From: an uncultured Bacteroidales bacterium
GTDB taxonomy: Bacteria > Bacteroidota > Bacteroidia > Bacteroidales > ML635J-15
NCBI GenBank assembly: GCA_905234755.1
Contig: CAJOIT010000011.1
Span: 62,001 to 126,000 of the forward strand
Length of the DNA stretch: 64,000 nt
Direction of reading: 5' to 3'
Below, piece after piece: positions 1 through 7,600 of the stretch (position 1 is the first letter of the stretch; each line of letters begins with the position of its first letter). A program made the position numbers and the translations under genes. The notes beneath the pieces were generated by a model that was given only the letters and a program-made list of their open reading frames with translations, did no database searches and was not told the origin of the DNA.

Positions 1-1172
1 ATGTATGCTGGATATTCTTTTCCTGCACTGTTATATCCTATACCCAACCAACCGTCTTCTCTTTTGTAATTAGGAATGTTGACAACTCGTTTTTCGTCAA
101 CGTAAATTTTTACAGCACGCCTGTTTACCGACATTGACACATGATGCCATTTATTGTAGCCAAAATTCTCAACATTCTGCTCTGTTGAAGCTCTATCGCC
201 ATCGATTTTGCCCCAACTGCAAGAAAATCCACGCTTTCGGTCATCGTGTGTATATGCCCATTCCGTCACATGATTATAAAAACCGAAATCTAGAATATCG
301 CTTCCTATCCATCTGTCGCCACTTTTGCATAATCTTACCTGCAAATATCCATAATCCTGACCTTCTGTCTCATAAAAATCGTAATAGTCAAACTCTATTG
401 TAAAAGTCTCGCCTAAATAATTATCAACTTCCATCAGTGGTTTAATCCAACAGTTCTGGTACATAGCAATCACATTTTCACCATTGACTTTAGCTATTTC
501 GCACTCTCCTTCAACCAAATCCCACATTGACGGGAACTCTCCTAACTGCTCACCAACGAGTTGGTCGTAGTAGAAGCACTCATCACCAGGCACAAAGTCG
601 AATTTGTTCCACTCAGATGAAGCTTTCATATTGGCATTTGCACCATCGGCGCGTTTTGCTCCACATTCATCGCAGAATTTACCCTTATTGCCCTTGTGTC
701 CACATTGTGGACAAGTCCAAGAATCATCGGCTGCAGTTGCGTCAGGTTTCTTTGCTCCACACTCGTTGCAGAATTTGCCTTGGTTGCCTGTGTGACCGCA
801 AGCAGGGCAAGTCCAACCGCTTTCGTCAGCAGTGTTGGTTTCCTGTGATGATGCTCCAGGCTTCTTGGCTGCACATTCCTTGCAGAAATTACCAGTGTTT
901 CCGGTAGCTCCGCAGACTGGACAAGTCCATCCGCCGTGGTCGTGCGTATCGTCGCTTACCGACTTCGAATTGTCGTTATTTTCCTTATCGAGGGCTTTCT
1001 TGGTATTGTCGAAAGTCTTCTCGATGGCATTGTCCACTGCCTTGTCAACGGCTTTGTTTACACCTTCTTCAACTTTCTGGTTAACCTTGTTGCGAATAAG
1101 GTTTCCTATCTGTGCATTTGCAGCAAATGAGAAAAATAATGTAGCCAATGCTAATACTATCAATCTTTTCAT
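1..1172 (-). CDS. Secreted protein with three zinc-ribbon-like repeats and a jelly-roll-like domain (partial, C-terminus off the left edge)
   Basis: Reading the minus strand from the ATG at 1172 gives an open frame of 390 codons that leaves the window without a stop. It starts with a signal peptide (MKRLIVLALATLFFSFAANAQ), followed by a Lys/Asp-rich helical stretch. Three repeats with the pattern WTCPxCG...FCxECxAKK come next, at about residues 85-160; each has two CxxC-type pairs, as in rubredoxin-like zinc ribbons. After residue 175 the sequence (FDFVPGDE, then GEFPSMWDLVEG) resembles the N-terminal region of Bacteroidota OmpA-family proteins, with a laminin-G/concanavalin-like fold. If that is right, a peptidoglycan-binding OmpA domain should follow outside the window. 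A -7 box (TACCTTTG) lies about 30 bp upstream. Exported zinc ribbons are uncommon, since such motifs are mostly cytoplasmic. The function is unknown; the OmpA assignment is inference. Confidence 0.8.
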   Translation of the reverse strand, partial: MKRLIVLALATLFFSFAANAQIGNLIRNKVNQKVEEGVNKAVDKAVDNAIEKTFDNTKKALDKENNDNSKSVSDDTHDHGGWTCPVCGATGNTGNFCKECAAKKPGASSQETNTADESGWTCPACGHTGNQGKFCNECGAKKPDATAADDSWTCPQCGHKGNKGKFCDECGAKRADGANANMKASSEWNKFDFVPGDECFYYDQLVGEQLGEFPSMWDLVEGECEIAKVNGENVIAMYQNCWIKPLMEVDNYLGETFTIEFDYYDFYETEGQDYGYLQVRLCKSGDRWIGSDILDFGFYNHVTEWAYTHDDRKRGFSCSWGKIDGDRASTEQNVENFGYNKWHHVSMSVNRRAVKIYVDEKRVVNIPNYKREDGWLGIGYNSAGKEYPAY

Positions 1173-1202
1173 AAAATTCCGAATTTAATCATTATAATTT
1201 TT

Positions 1203-1233
1203 AGCAAAGGTAGAAAATGTTTTTGGAATGGCA
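1203..1233 (-). promoter_or_regulatory. Predicted Bacteroidota promoter for the zinc-ribbon protein gene
   Basis: On the minus strand a perfect TAnnTTTG -7 box (TACCTTTG, 1203-1210) is preceded 19 bp upstream by ATTG, which fits the -33 element. The start codon at 1172 lies about 30 bp downstream. Confidence 0.5.
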
Positions 1234-1290
1234 ATAAAAAGTTGAAAATTGAAGGTTGAAAAATGAAAGGCAGGCTATTTGTGTCTGCCT

Positions 1291-1345
1291 CCAGCCCCAT
1301 GCTAAAGACATTAAAGGTTTTAGCGGCCTTAATGGCTGGGGCTGG
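1291..1345. repeat. Intergenic hairpin element (repeat family shared with 10376-10473)
   Basis: Nine-base arms CCAGCCCCA and TGGGGCTGG (1291-1299 and 1337-1345) enclose a core containing CTAAAGACATTAAAGG. The same core occurs in reverse orientation inside the long hairpin at 10376-10473. The element lies just past the stop of the PPTase gene and could also end its transcript. Confidence 0.5.
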
Positions 1346-1352
1346 AAGAATA

Positions 1353-1982
1353 CTAGCCATCAAGCCTTCCACACACAACCGTATTACCTTCAATTTTCAT
1401 TGCAGAAAGGGAGAAATGCTGAGTTTTGCCTGATTTGGTAAGGGTGGCTTCGATTAATCCTTCGCTTCGACTCCGCTCAGCGAGCGAAATATTCTTAACC
1501 TTTATCATTTCACGGAAGTCAATGCCTTCGTCGTTGGCAAGTTTGAAGACGCACTCCTTGCAGTTCCAGAGGATAGTCAGTTTTTCAAGGTCACCGTTGG
1601 CGGCTGCTATTTCTTCATCGGAAAATGCTCGCGTGGCAATGCGTTGTATCCTCGGTGATATTTTTTCGATGTCGATGCCGACGGGATGGTCGGGATTATA
1701 GATTATTGCGGCAATGTCGGGAGAATGGCTTATCGAGATGTAGCCGTTGTCGAGATAAGGTTTGCTGTCGTTGTAATGTATTGTCTGATTGATTCCAACG
1801 GCTTTCAGCAATGCGCGTACCGACAGCAGTTCTATGCGACGTTTCGTGGCCTTGCAATTGTCAATGCGACACAAATCCTCGTCGCGCAAATAACACATTG
1901 CACGCAATTGTTCCTCGGTCTCATCCATTTTCCAGAAGGCGAGAAGGGAATGGTCGGGTAATATGGATTTGTAAATTAACAA
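1353..1982 (-). CDS. 4'-phosphopantetheinyl transferase superfamily protein (Sfp-type)
   Basis: This enzyme class moves the phosphopantetheine arm of CoA onto a serine of acyl carrier proteins. With the start used here the protein has 209 residues, normal for the family. It shows ISISHSPD (82-89), GIDIEKI (102-108) and WNCKECVFK (139-147), which match the Mg-binding GxDxE and the WxxKExxxK family signatures. The start is uncertain. The frame is open to an ATG at 2159, but that would overlap gldD by 95 bp and translate a low-complexity intergenic repeat. A TTG at 1982 places the family-typical ILPDHSLLAFWK just inside the N-terminus. Residues 166-174 (ISLAERSRS) come from an in-frame palindrome-like repeat. 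It is the last gene of the ssb-gldE-gldD operon. The substrate could be the AcpP encoded at 51.6 kb or a secondary-metabolite carrier. Confidence 0.85.
   Translation of the reverse strand: MLIYKSILPDHSLLAFWKMDETEEQLRAMCYLRDEDLCRIDNCKATKRRIELLSVRALLKAVGINQTIHYNDSKPYLDNGYISISHSPDIAAIIYNPDHPVGIDIEKISPRIQRIATRAFSDEEIAAANGDLEKLTILWNCKECVFKLANDEGIDFREMIKVKNISLAERSRSEGLIEATLTKSGKTQHFSLSAMKIEGNTVVCGRLDG
1461..1488. repeat. Palindrome-like repeat inserted in frame in the PPTase gene
   Basis: The stretch TTCGCTTCGACTCCGCTCAG plus CGAGCGAA has arms TTCGCT/AGCGAA and resembles the TCGAAG/CTTCGA repeats in the intergenic regions at 14.9, 16.7, 54.3 and 56.7 kb. It codes for LAERSRSE near the C-terminus without breaking the frame. 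Confidence 0.5.
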
Positions 1983-2064
1983 TGGATAATTGACAATTAA
2001 TAATGGATAATGGACAATTGATAATGATTTTGTGGCGCTAGTGGCGACGCGCCGTGGCACGTCG

Positions 2065-2646
2065 CTACCGCCACTCGAAACTCTCCATAAAATGTTCAAT
2101 GTCTTCGCGGACAAAATCGACCACAGGTGCCAGCGAATCCTTGTTGGGATGCGCCTCAAAATATAGCGAACCGCGCATGAAATGGGTTGTGCTGTCGGTA
2201 AGGAAAAACTGCACCTGCGATGCTACATTGCCTTTAATGTTGTATAGACAGCCATACACCCGTGCCGAATCCTTTTCGAAAATGTTTTCCTCTATGGCAT
2301 CGGCCTTAACGGTGTGCTTGTAGGCAAAGTCGTGGGCATCGTTAAGCAAGGTGTCGATGTCGCTGTATGTAGAATTGTCTATGGCGCGATATGTCATGTA
2401 AACCGTTGCCTTGTACTTGGGGAAATAGATGTCGAACCAGCAGTTGTCATCCTTTTCCTTTATCAGGAACGAATACTCGGGAATCTCGAACTTGAACGGA
2501 CATTCACCATCATACTGCTTGTAGGTCTTTTCGGGAAAATCGATGCGGAAATAACCTTTCGGACGAGGCGCATAATTCTTTTCTCCACAAGCACAAAGTA
2601 CTGCGAGCCAGATAATTAATATTATAGCAAATATCTTATTTTTCAT
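2065..2646 (-). CDS. gldD: Gliding motility lipoprotein GldD
   Basis: GldD is a membrane lipoprotein needed for gliding in Flavobacterium johnsoniae and is associated with T9SS function. The 193-residue product has a lipoprotein signal with the acceptor Cys at about residue 20 (AVLCACGEKN). The conserved start PKGYFRIDFPEKTY follows, then WFDIYFPKYKATVYMTY and FAYKHTVKADAI, which are typical of GldD. It overlaps gldE by 11 bp (2636-2646), which suggests translational coupling, and is followed by the PPTase. The order ssb-gldE-gldD-PPTase recurs in Bacteroidota. No adventurous-motility gldJ/K/L/M/N cluster lies in this window, so the protein may serve secretion rather than movement here. Confidence 0.9.
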   Translation of the reverse strand: MKNKIFAIILIIWLAVLCACGEKNYAPRPKGYFRIDFPEKTYKQYDGECPFKFEIPEYSFLIKEKDDNCWFDIYFPKYKATVYMTYRAIDNSTYSDIDTLLNDAHDFAYKHTVKADAIEENIFEKDSARVYGCLYNIKGNVASQVQFFLTDSTTHFMRGSLYFEAHPNKDSLAPVVDFVREDIEHFMESFEWR

Positions 2647-3937
2647 CGGTTTCGGTGTTTTCTGGTTTTGGCAATTTCACACGGATTTTCTTGATTCTAC
2701 GCTCGTTAGATGCCGTTACGGTAAAATCGAAATCCTTTATGCTTATGGTCTTGTCCTTGGCGGGGATTTCCTGATTTATTTCGAGCAGCATTCCTGCAAG
2801 AGTTTCCGATTCTCCCTTGGTCTCCTGGAACAACTCATAGTCGACATCCACTATCTTGCAGAAATCCACTATGCTGGTCTTGGCGTCAAACTCGTAGGTG
2901 CGGTCATCTATCTTCTTGTACATGTCCTCATCGGTATCGAACTCATCATGGATTTCGCCAACAAACTCCTCGAGAATATCCTCCAGAGTCACAATTCCGC
3001 TCACGCCGCCGTACTCGTCAATTACGATTGCAATATGCATCTTCTTCGACTGGAAATCGGACAGCAAATCGTTGATTTTCTTTGTCTCTGGAACGATAAA
3101 GTGCGGACGAATGAGTTTATGCCAGTCGAAATCGTGTTCATCCACATGAGCAAGCACATCCTTGATGTAGAGGATTCCCATTATGTTGTCGAGATTGTCC
3201 TCGTAGATTGGAATACGCGAAAAGCCAGATTCTACAATGTCGCCAATGACCTTCGAGAATTTTGTATCGTACTCGATGGCGAAAACATCCACACGCGAGG
3301 TCATTATTTCGCGGGCATCGAGAGACGAGGAATTTACAATGTCCTCAAGCATTTCGCGGTCATCCTTAAGGTCATCCGATGCGAGTTCTATGGCTTGCGA
3401 CAGATCCTCGATGCTGATTTCGGAGGTATGCTTCTTCTGCAGGCGCTTCTTTACCGCATTGGTCGATTTTATGAGGATTATGCTGAACGGATAGCACAGC
3501 GGTTCCAATACTCGCAATGGATAAGCCATGATTTTCGATATTGACAGCGGATATTTTGCTGCTAGAATCTTCGGAATCATTTCTCCAAACAGCAATATTA
3601 CAAAAGTTATTACAACTGTCTGAAGCACAATGACAAGCACTGGATTCTCCATTGATGCAAAAAGTCTGTCGGAGAGAAAAGCCGTAATTATTACAATTGC
3701 GATATTGATGAAATTGTTGGCAACCAATATGGTTGCAAGCAGTTTCTCGGGTTCGGAAAGCAATTTTGCGATAAGCTTACCTTTTGCTGTCTTTGCCTTA
3801 CGGATTTTTTCACGGTCGTTTGCCGAGAGTCCGAAAAAACCTGTCTCGCTTGCCGAAACAAGTCCGGAGCATACGAGCAGAATTACCACAACGATAATTC
3901 CTATTATTGTCGATTGATTATAAGGGTCAGGGTCCAA
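2636..3937 (-). CDS. gldE: Gliding motility-associated protein GldE (CNNM/CorC-type membrane protein)
   Basis: The 433-residue inner-membrane protein has an N-terminal CNNM (DUF21) domain with about four hydrophobic segments in residues 1-190. It includes ASETGFFGLSANDREKIRK and LVANNFINIAIVIITAF. A CBS pair follows at about 205-330 (SRVDVFAIEYDTKFSKV; MHIAIVIDEYGGVSGIVTLED), then a C-terminal CorC_HlyC domain at about 340-425. The domain order matches the haemolysin/CorC family. Position between ssb and gldD identifies it as GldE. It is thought to act with GldD. The ion-transport role of relatives (Mg/Co) is known for other family members and is not shown for GldE. Confidence 0.9.
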   Translation of the reverse strand: MDPDPYNQSTIIGIIVVVILLVCSGLVSASETGFFGLSANDREKIRKAKTAKGKLIAKLLSEPEKLLATILVANNFINIAIVIITAFLSDRLFASMENPVLVIVLQTVVITFVILLFGEMIPKILAAKYPLSISKIMAYPLRVLEPLCYPFSIILIKSTNAVKKRLQKKHTSEISIEDLSQAIELASDDLKDDREMLEDIVNSSSLDAREIMTSRVDVFAIEYDTKFSKVIGDIVESGFSRIPIYEDNLDNIMGILYIKDVLAHVDEHDFDWHKLIRPHFIVPETKKINDLLSDFQSKKMHIAIVIDEYGGVSGIVTLEDILEEFVGEIHDEFDTDEDMYKKIDDRTYEFDAKTSIVDFCKIVDVDYELFQETKGESETLAGMLLEINQEIPAKDKTISIKDFDFTVTASNERRIKKIRVKLPKPENTETDEK

Positions 3938-4026
3938 TTCAGTTAACAGTTAAGAGTTGAAAGTTGAAAGTTGAAAACAACCAAAAACATTGAAACGGCG
4001 CAGCCATAGAAACTTAAAAACTATTA

Positions 4027-4491
4027 TTAGAACGGCAAGTCATCTTCTGCGCTATTTGGCTGGAAAGCTGGTGTCTCTGTTGCAGAATCCTGAGGTTGAG
4101 CAAAAGGTTCTGCAGCAGGAGCTGCCGGCTGTGCAGGCACTGCTGGCTGACCATCGCGAGCCGATTTTGGTTCCATCATGCGGATTGTGTCGGCAAGTAT
4201 TTCGGTTGTATAGTGGGTGGCATTGTCCTGTCCCTGCCAGGTACGGGTCTGCAAGCGACCTTCGAGATAAATGAGCATACCCTTGTCGAGATAGGTTTCG
4301 CAGAATTTTGCAAGATTTCTCCAAGCAACTATATTGTGCCACTCTGTATTTTCGTGCTTCTCACCATCCTTTGTGCGATATGGCTCCGTAGTAGCCATAC
4401 GGAATGTTGCAACAGGTGTATCTTCCTTTACATAACGAATTTCAGGCTTTACTCCAAGCCTTCCAATAAGCATAACTTTGTTCAGGTACAT
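4027..4491 (-). CDS. ssb: Single-stranded DNA-binding protein
   Basis: SSB coats single-stranded DNA during replication and repair and recruits partners through its C-terminal tip. The 154-residue protein has the OB-fold core in residues 1-110 (start MYLNKVMLIGRLGVKPEIRY; EWHNIVAWRNLAKFCETYL; KGMLIYLEGRLQTRTW). A Pro/Ala/Gln-rich linker leads to the acidic tip AEDDLPF, the expected DDxPF partner-binding motif. It heads the ssb-gldE-gldD-PPTase gene order; the gap to gldE is 89 bp. A perfect -7 box lies about 20 bp upstream. Confidence 0.97.
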   Translation of the reverse strand: MYLNKVMLIGRLGVKPEIRYVKEDTPVATFRMATTEPYRTKDGEKHENTEWHNIVAWRNLAKFCETYLDKGMLIYLEGRLQTRTWQGQDNATHYTTEILADTIRMMEPKSARDGQPAVPAQPAAPAAEPFAQPQDSATETPAFQPNSAEDDLPF

Positions 4492-4508
4492 ATCAAAATA
4501 ATTTTCTG

Positions 4509-4516
4509 CAAAGATA
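4509..4516 (-). promoter_or_regulatory. Predicted -7 box for the ssb operon
   Basis: Minus strand TATCTTTG, a perfect TAnnTTTG match, sits 18 bp before the ssb ATG. No clear -33 TTTG was found at the usual distance. Confidence 0.45.
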
Positions 4517-4594
4517 AGGATTATTTACGATTTATAATGTACGATTGACGATTGATTTGAGGATTCGATAATTTAATGATTTGATGATTGTGGA

Positions 4595-4612
4595 GGCGCA
4601 AAATTTTGCGCC
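4595..4612. repeat. 18-bp perfect palindrome, GCAAAATTTTGC family
   Basis: GGCGCAAAATTTTGCGCC lies between the stop of the T9SS gene (4631) and ssb. Close relatives (GACGCAAAATTTTGCGTC) occur at 15115-15132 and 16820-16837. It may act as a transcription terminator; the flanking GATTTGA/GATTCGA heptads are also a dispersed repeat. Confidence 0.65.
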
Positions 4613-4630
4613 TTTACAATATCCTTATTA

Positions 4631-7600
4631 TCAATTCTTAACCACCTGCTTATTTATCACAAGCTCCTTCGTACTAATCCTTACATTGTAGGTACCATTC
4701 GACAAATTGTCAAGCTGGAGCATTGTCTCTTCGCTGCTGCCTTCGACACCAATAGTCTTTTGCATTACTATCCTGCCAAGCATGTCGTAAACTTCAACTG
4801 TGACTGTTGATCCGCCAAAGTTTTCCATGTGAATTGTAAGATCGTTGCGGAATGGATTCGGGAAAACATGAACATTAGGTTCTCCATCTGCTTCACTGCA
4901 AATTGCAACCACAATCTCTGATACTGTGCGAGTGCCATCATAATCCACCTGCACAAGGCGGTAGTAGTTGTCGCCACTGGCTACGCTGTAGTCGGTATAA
5001 TTGTAGTCAAGCTGTTCAATGCTGTTGCCTGCACCTGCTATGCGAGCGATTTCGGTGAAGTTAATGGCATCATCGGAGCGCTCAACAATGAAATAATCGT
5101 TGTTGCGCTCGGAAGCTGTTGTCCACTCGAGGTTTACATATCTACCATTGCAAACAGCTGTGAACGACATAAGCTCGATTGGAAGTATCGTGCTGTGGTT
5201 GATAGAACCTAGTGTAAGAATCTTGTCGTATGTTGACCTTGTAGCAGGCAGAGTAACATCCACCGATATGGTTCCGTAAGGACCATCGGAAACAGTACGG
5301 TTAGCTCCACCAACATTTTGCCAGCACGAGCCTGTCCAGAATGCACCGTAAATATCGGCAGCCTCATGTGTTAGTGTATGTTCATTGAAATGAGCGTCAC
5401 CTCCCTTTGCAGAAACTGTCAATGTAGCATTGAGCGGTGCAGTTGTTGCAACATTCCAATACTCGTAGTTGCTTACATGGTCGAACTGAGGATCGTTGCC
5501 TGCACAATTGTCTGCTGAATTCCACCAGCGCGGATATTCATCGATTGTAAAGCCATCATAATTGTGGAAATACCGCACCGAAACATTTGAGGCTCTGCTC
5601 GACACCTTTATCTTGCCAAGCACATTGTCCTGACCAGTCGGGAAAGTGAAGCCACTTGCATCTCCTTCCTTTGTTACAGTTCCATCCACAAAGCTATAAA
5701 ATGTCATGCCCTCAGCATTTTCAATTATTGAATTTTCGCCAAATGTAACATCGCCTACAACATTGCCGTTCCTAAAGGTTGCAGCACCTATTATTGTCAT
5801 GCTTCCGCGAGGAACTATATCACCGCCGAGGTTGTTGAAGGTAACTTTTCCAAATTTTATGTCGTGAGAGATAGTCTGACTTTCTTCTCGCTCGCTAGTG
5901 CCGCAGAACTCCACAATACCGTCTGTTGCATCCAATGTTCCGATATTATTAAGGTTACCTGCAATGTTTAAGGTTGTGCCTGCAGGAACAGTAAGGTTTG
6001 CATCTCTGGCAATGGTTATATCTTTGGCGTATGCTTCATCTGTCTGCAACGGCCAGTTTGCCTTCACGCACTGCGAAGGTCCGATGTATATGTTGTGGTT
6101 CACTGTAGGCATCTCTGTAGCAATCGAGTAGCCATTATTGTAAACATACCAGTTGGATGCTGTATTCCAATCGGTAGAAGTACCCTTCCAAATATAGTCG
6201 TATGAAGATACATTAGGAACATCTGGAGTATTTATCGTTATTGCAAATTCTTTTGGCTGGGCACATGTGGAAGGATCTGGAGTGAATGTAATATTATCAT
6301 TCAATCCTGATGCTGTATAGGTTGTTCCTGACACATCACCTGTAATCGCTTCCCACGAACCTGATATAAGCACATTCGCCAAATTTCTGGTTGGCAGTGC
6401 AATTTGATCGCCAGGGCAAAGAGCATCGAAAGTGAAGTCCACAATAGGTTCCCAAATTGCGTACATGTATTCCGGTGAACCGTATTTGTCGGCTGCTACA
6501 GCTGCAACTGCATTAGTATATGTCGATTCCTTATAAAATGCATCGTTGTAGAACAAAAAGTTTGGCTCGCAGTCGGAGATAGTAGCACCCGACTCATTTG
6601 ACCTGTACCATCCCTTGAAATTATAGCCAGTGCGAGTAGGCACCGGAGGATTAACTGCTACATTAATACCCAATTCTGGTGCACTGATGCTTGTACCGTC
6701 AATCTGAACTGTACTAGAACCATCGTTCCAGAACCATTCAATAAAGGTATGTTCTGGTTTTTCAACATCCTCATACTCGGCACGAAGCTTTATTGTATAG
6801 GTTGCAAGATAATCAACGTATGGATCACTAGGTCTTATAGGATGGATTGCAGTACTACTCTGATCAAATCCTTCTTCAATAAAATCATCTGGGTGCTCGG
6901 GATCGAACCAACGAGTAACTACCATTTTGGAATCATCCTTGTAGGCGGTGAAAGCAGTACCCGGATAGATGCGTGAGTCGGGAATATCCTTGTATTCTTT
7001 AATCGACACATCATAATGCTGCAAAACCCAGTGCGAGAATACCTTGGAGTCATCCACATACGAACATGCGGGAGCGGCTATCACATCTACATTGTCTTGA
7101 TACAATAATTCTTCAGTAGGTACAGGTCCTGCTCCTTCATTGTCTTCATATACCACTGTAATACCATTTGCACCACGAAGTTTTGCACGCCACTTGCCAT
7201 AGAGATCGTATTTTCTGGTAATCCAGAAACGTTCAGGGTTTCTTGGAAGAATTTCATGAGTATTATCGTCCTCATAGTAAAGTTCTGCGTTCCAAGTAGC
7301 GCCATTACCCCATTTGTCCATAGGATCGGTAAATTCGGTAGTCTTGTCGTAGGCAACAGTATTACCATCGTTCAACACGACTGTATTTTCGCTGAAGGGA
7401 TGCTCAAGCCTCTCATCTGTGTACCATCCCACAAACTCATAATCGTCGCGAGTTCCTGTAGGCACACTGATTTTATTTCCGTAGTCGATACGGAAATTCA
7501 GTGCCTGATTGTCCGAACCCCAGAATAAGGTTTCATCGTCGGCACTTACGTTTGGATGCAAGAAAACGCGGTACTGGATTTGCCTCCACTTTGCATATAC

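Noticed and set aside
527..1188. Plus-strand frames opposite the zinc-ribbon gene
   Set aside because: They are shadows; the minus frame has a signal peptide, Cys repeats and a promoter.
1983..2159. N-terminal part of the longest PPTase frame
   Set aside because: It overlaps gldD and translates an AT-rich TTATCCATT/ATTGACAATT spacer repeat also present near 41320.
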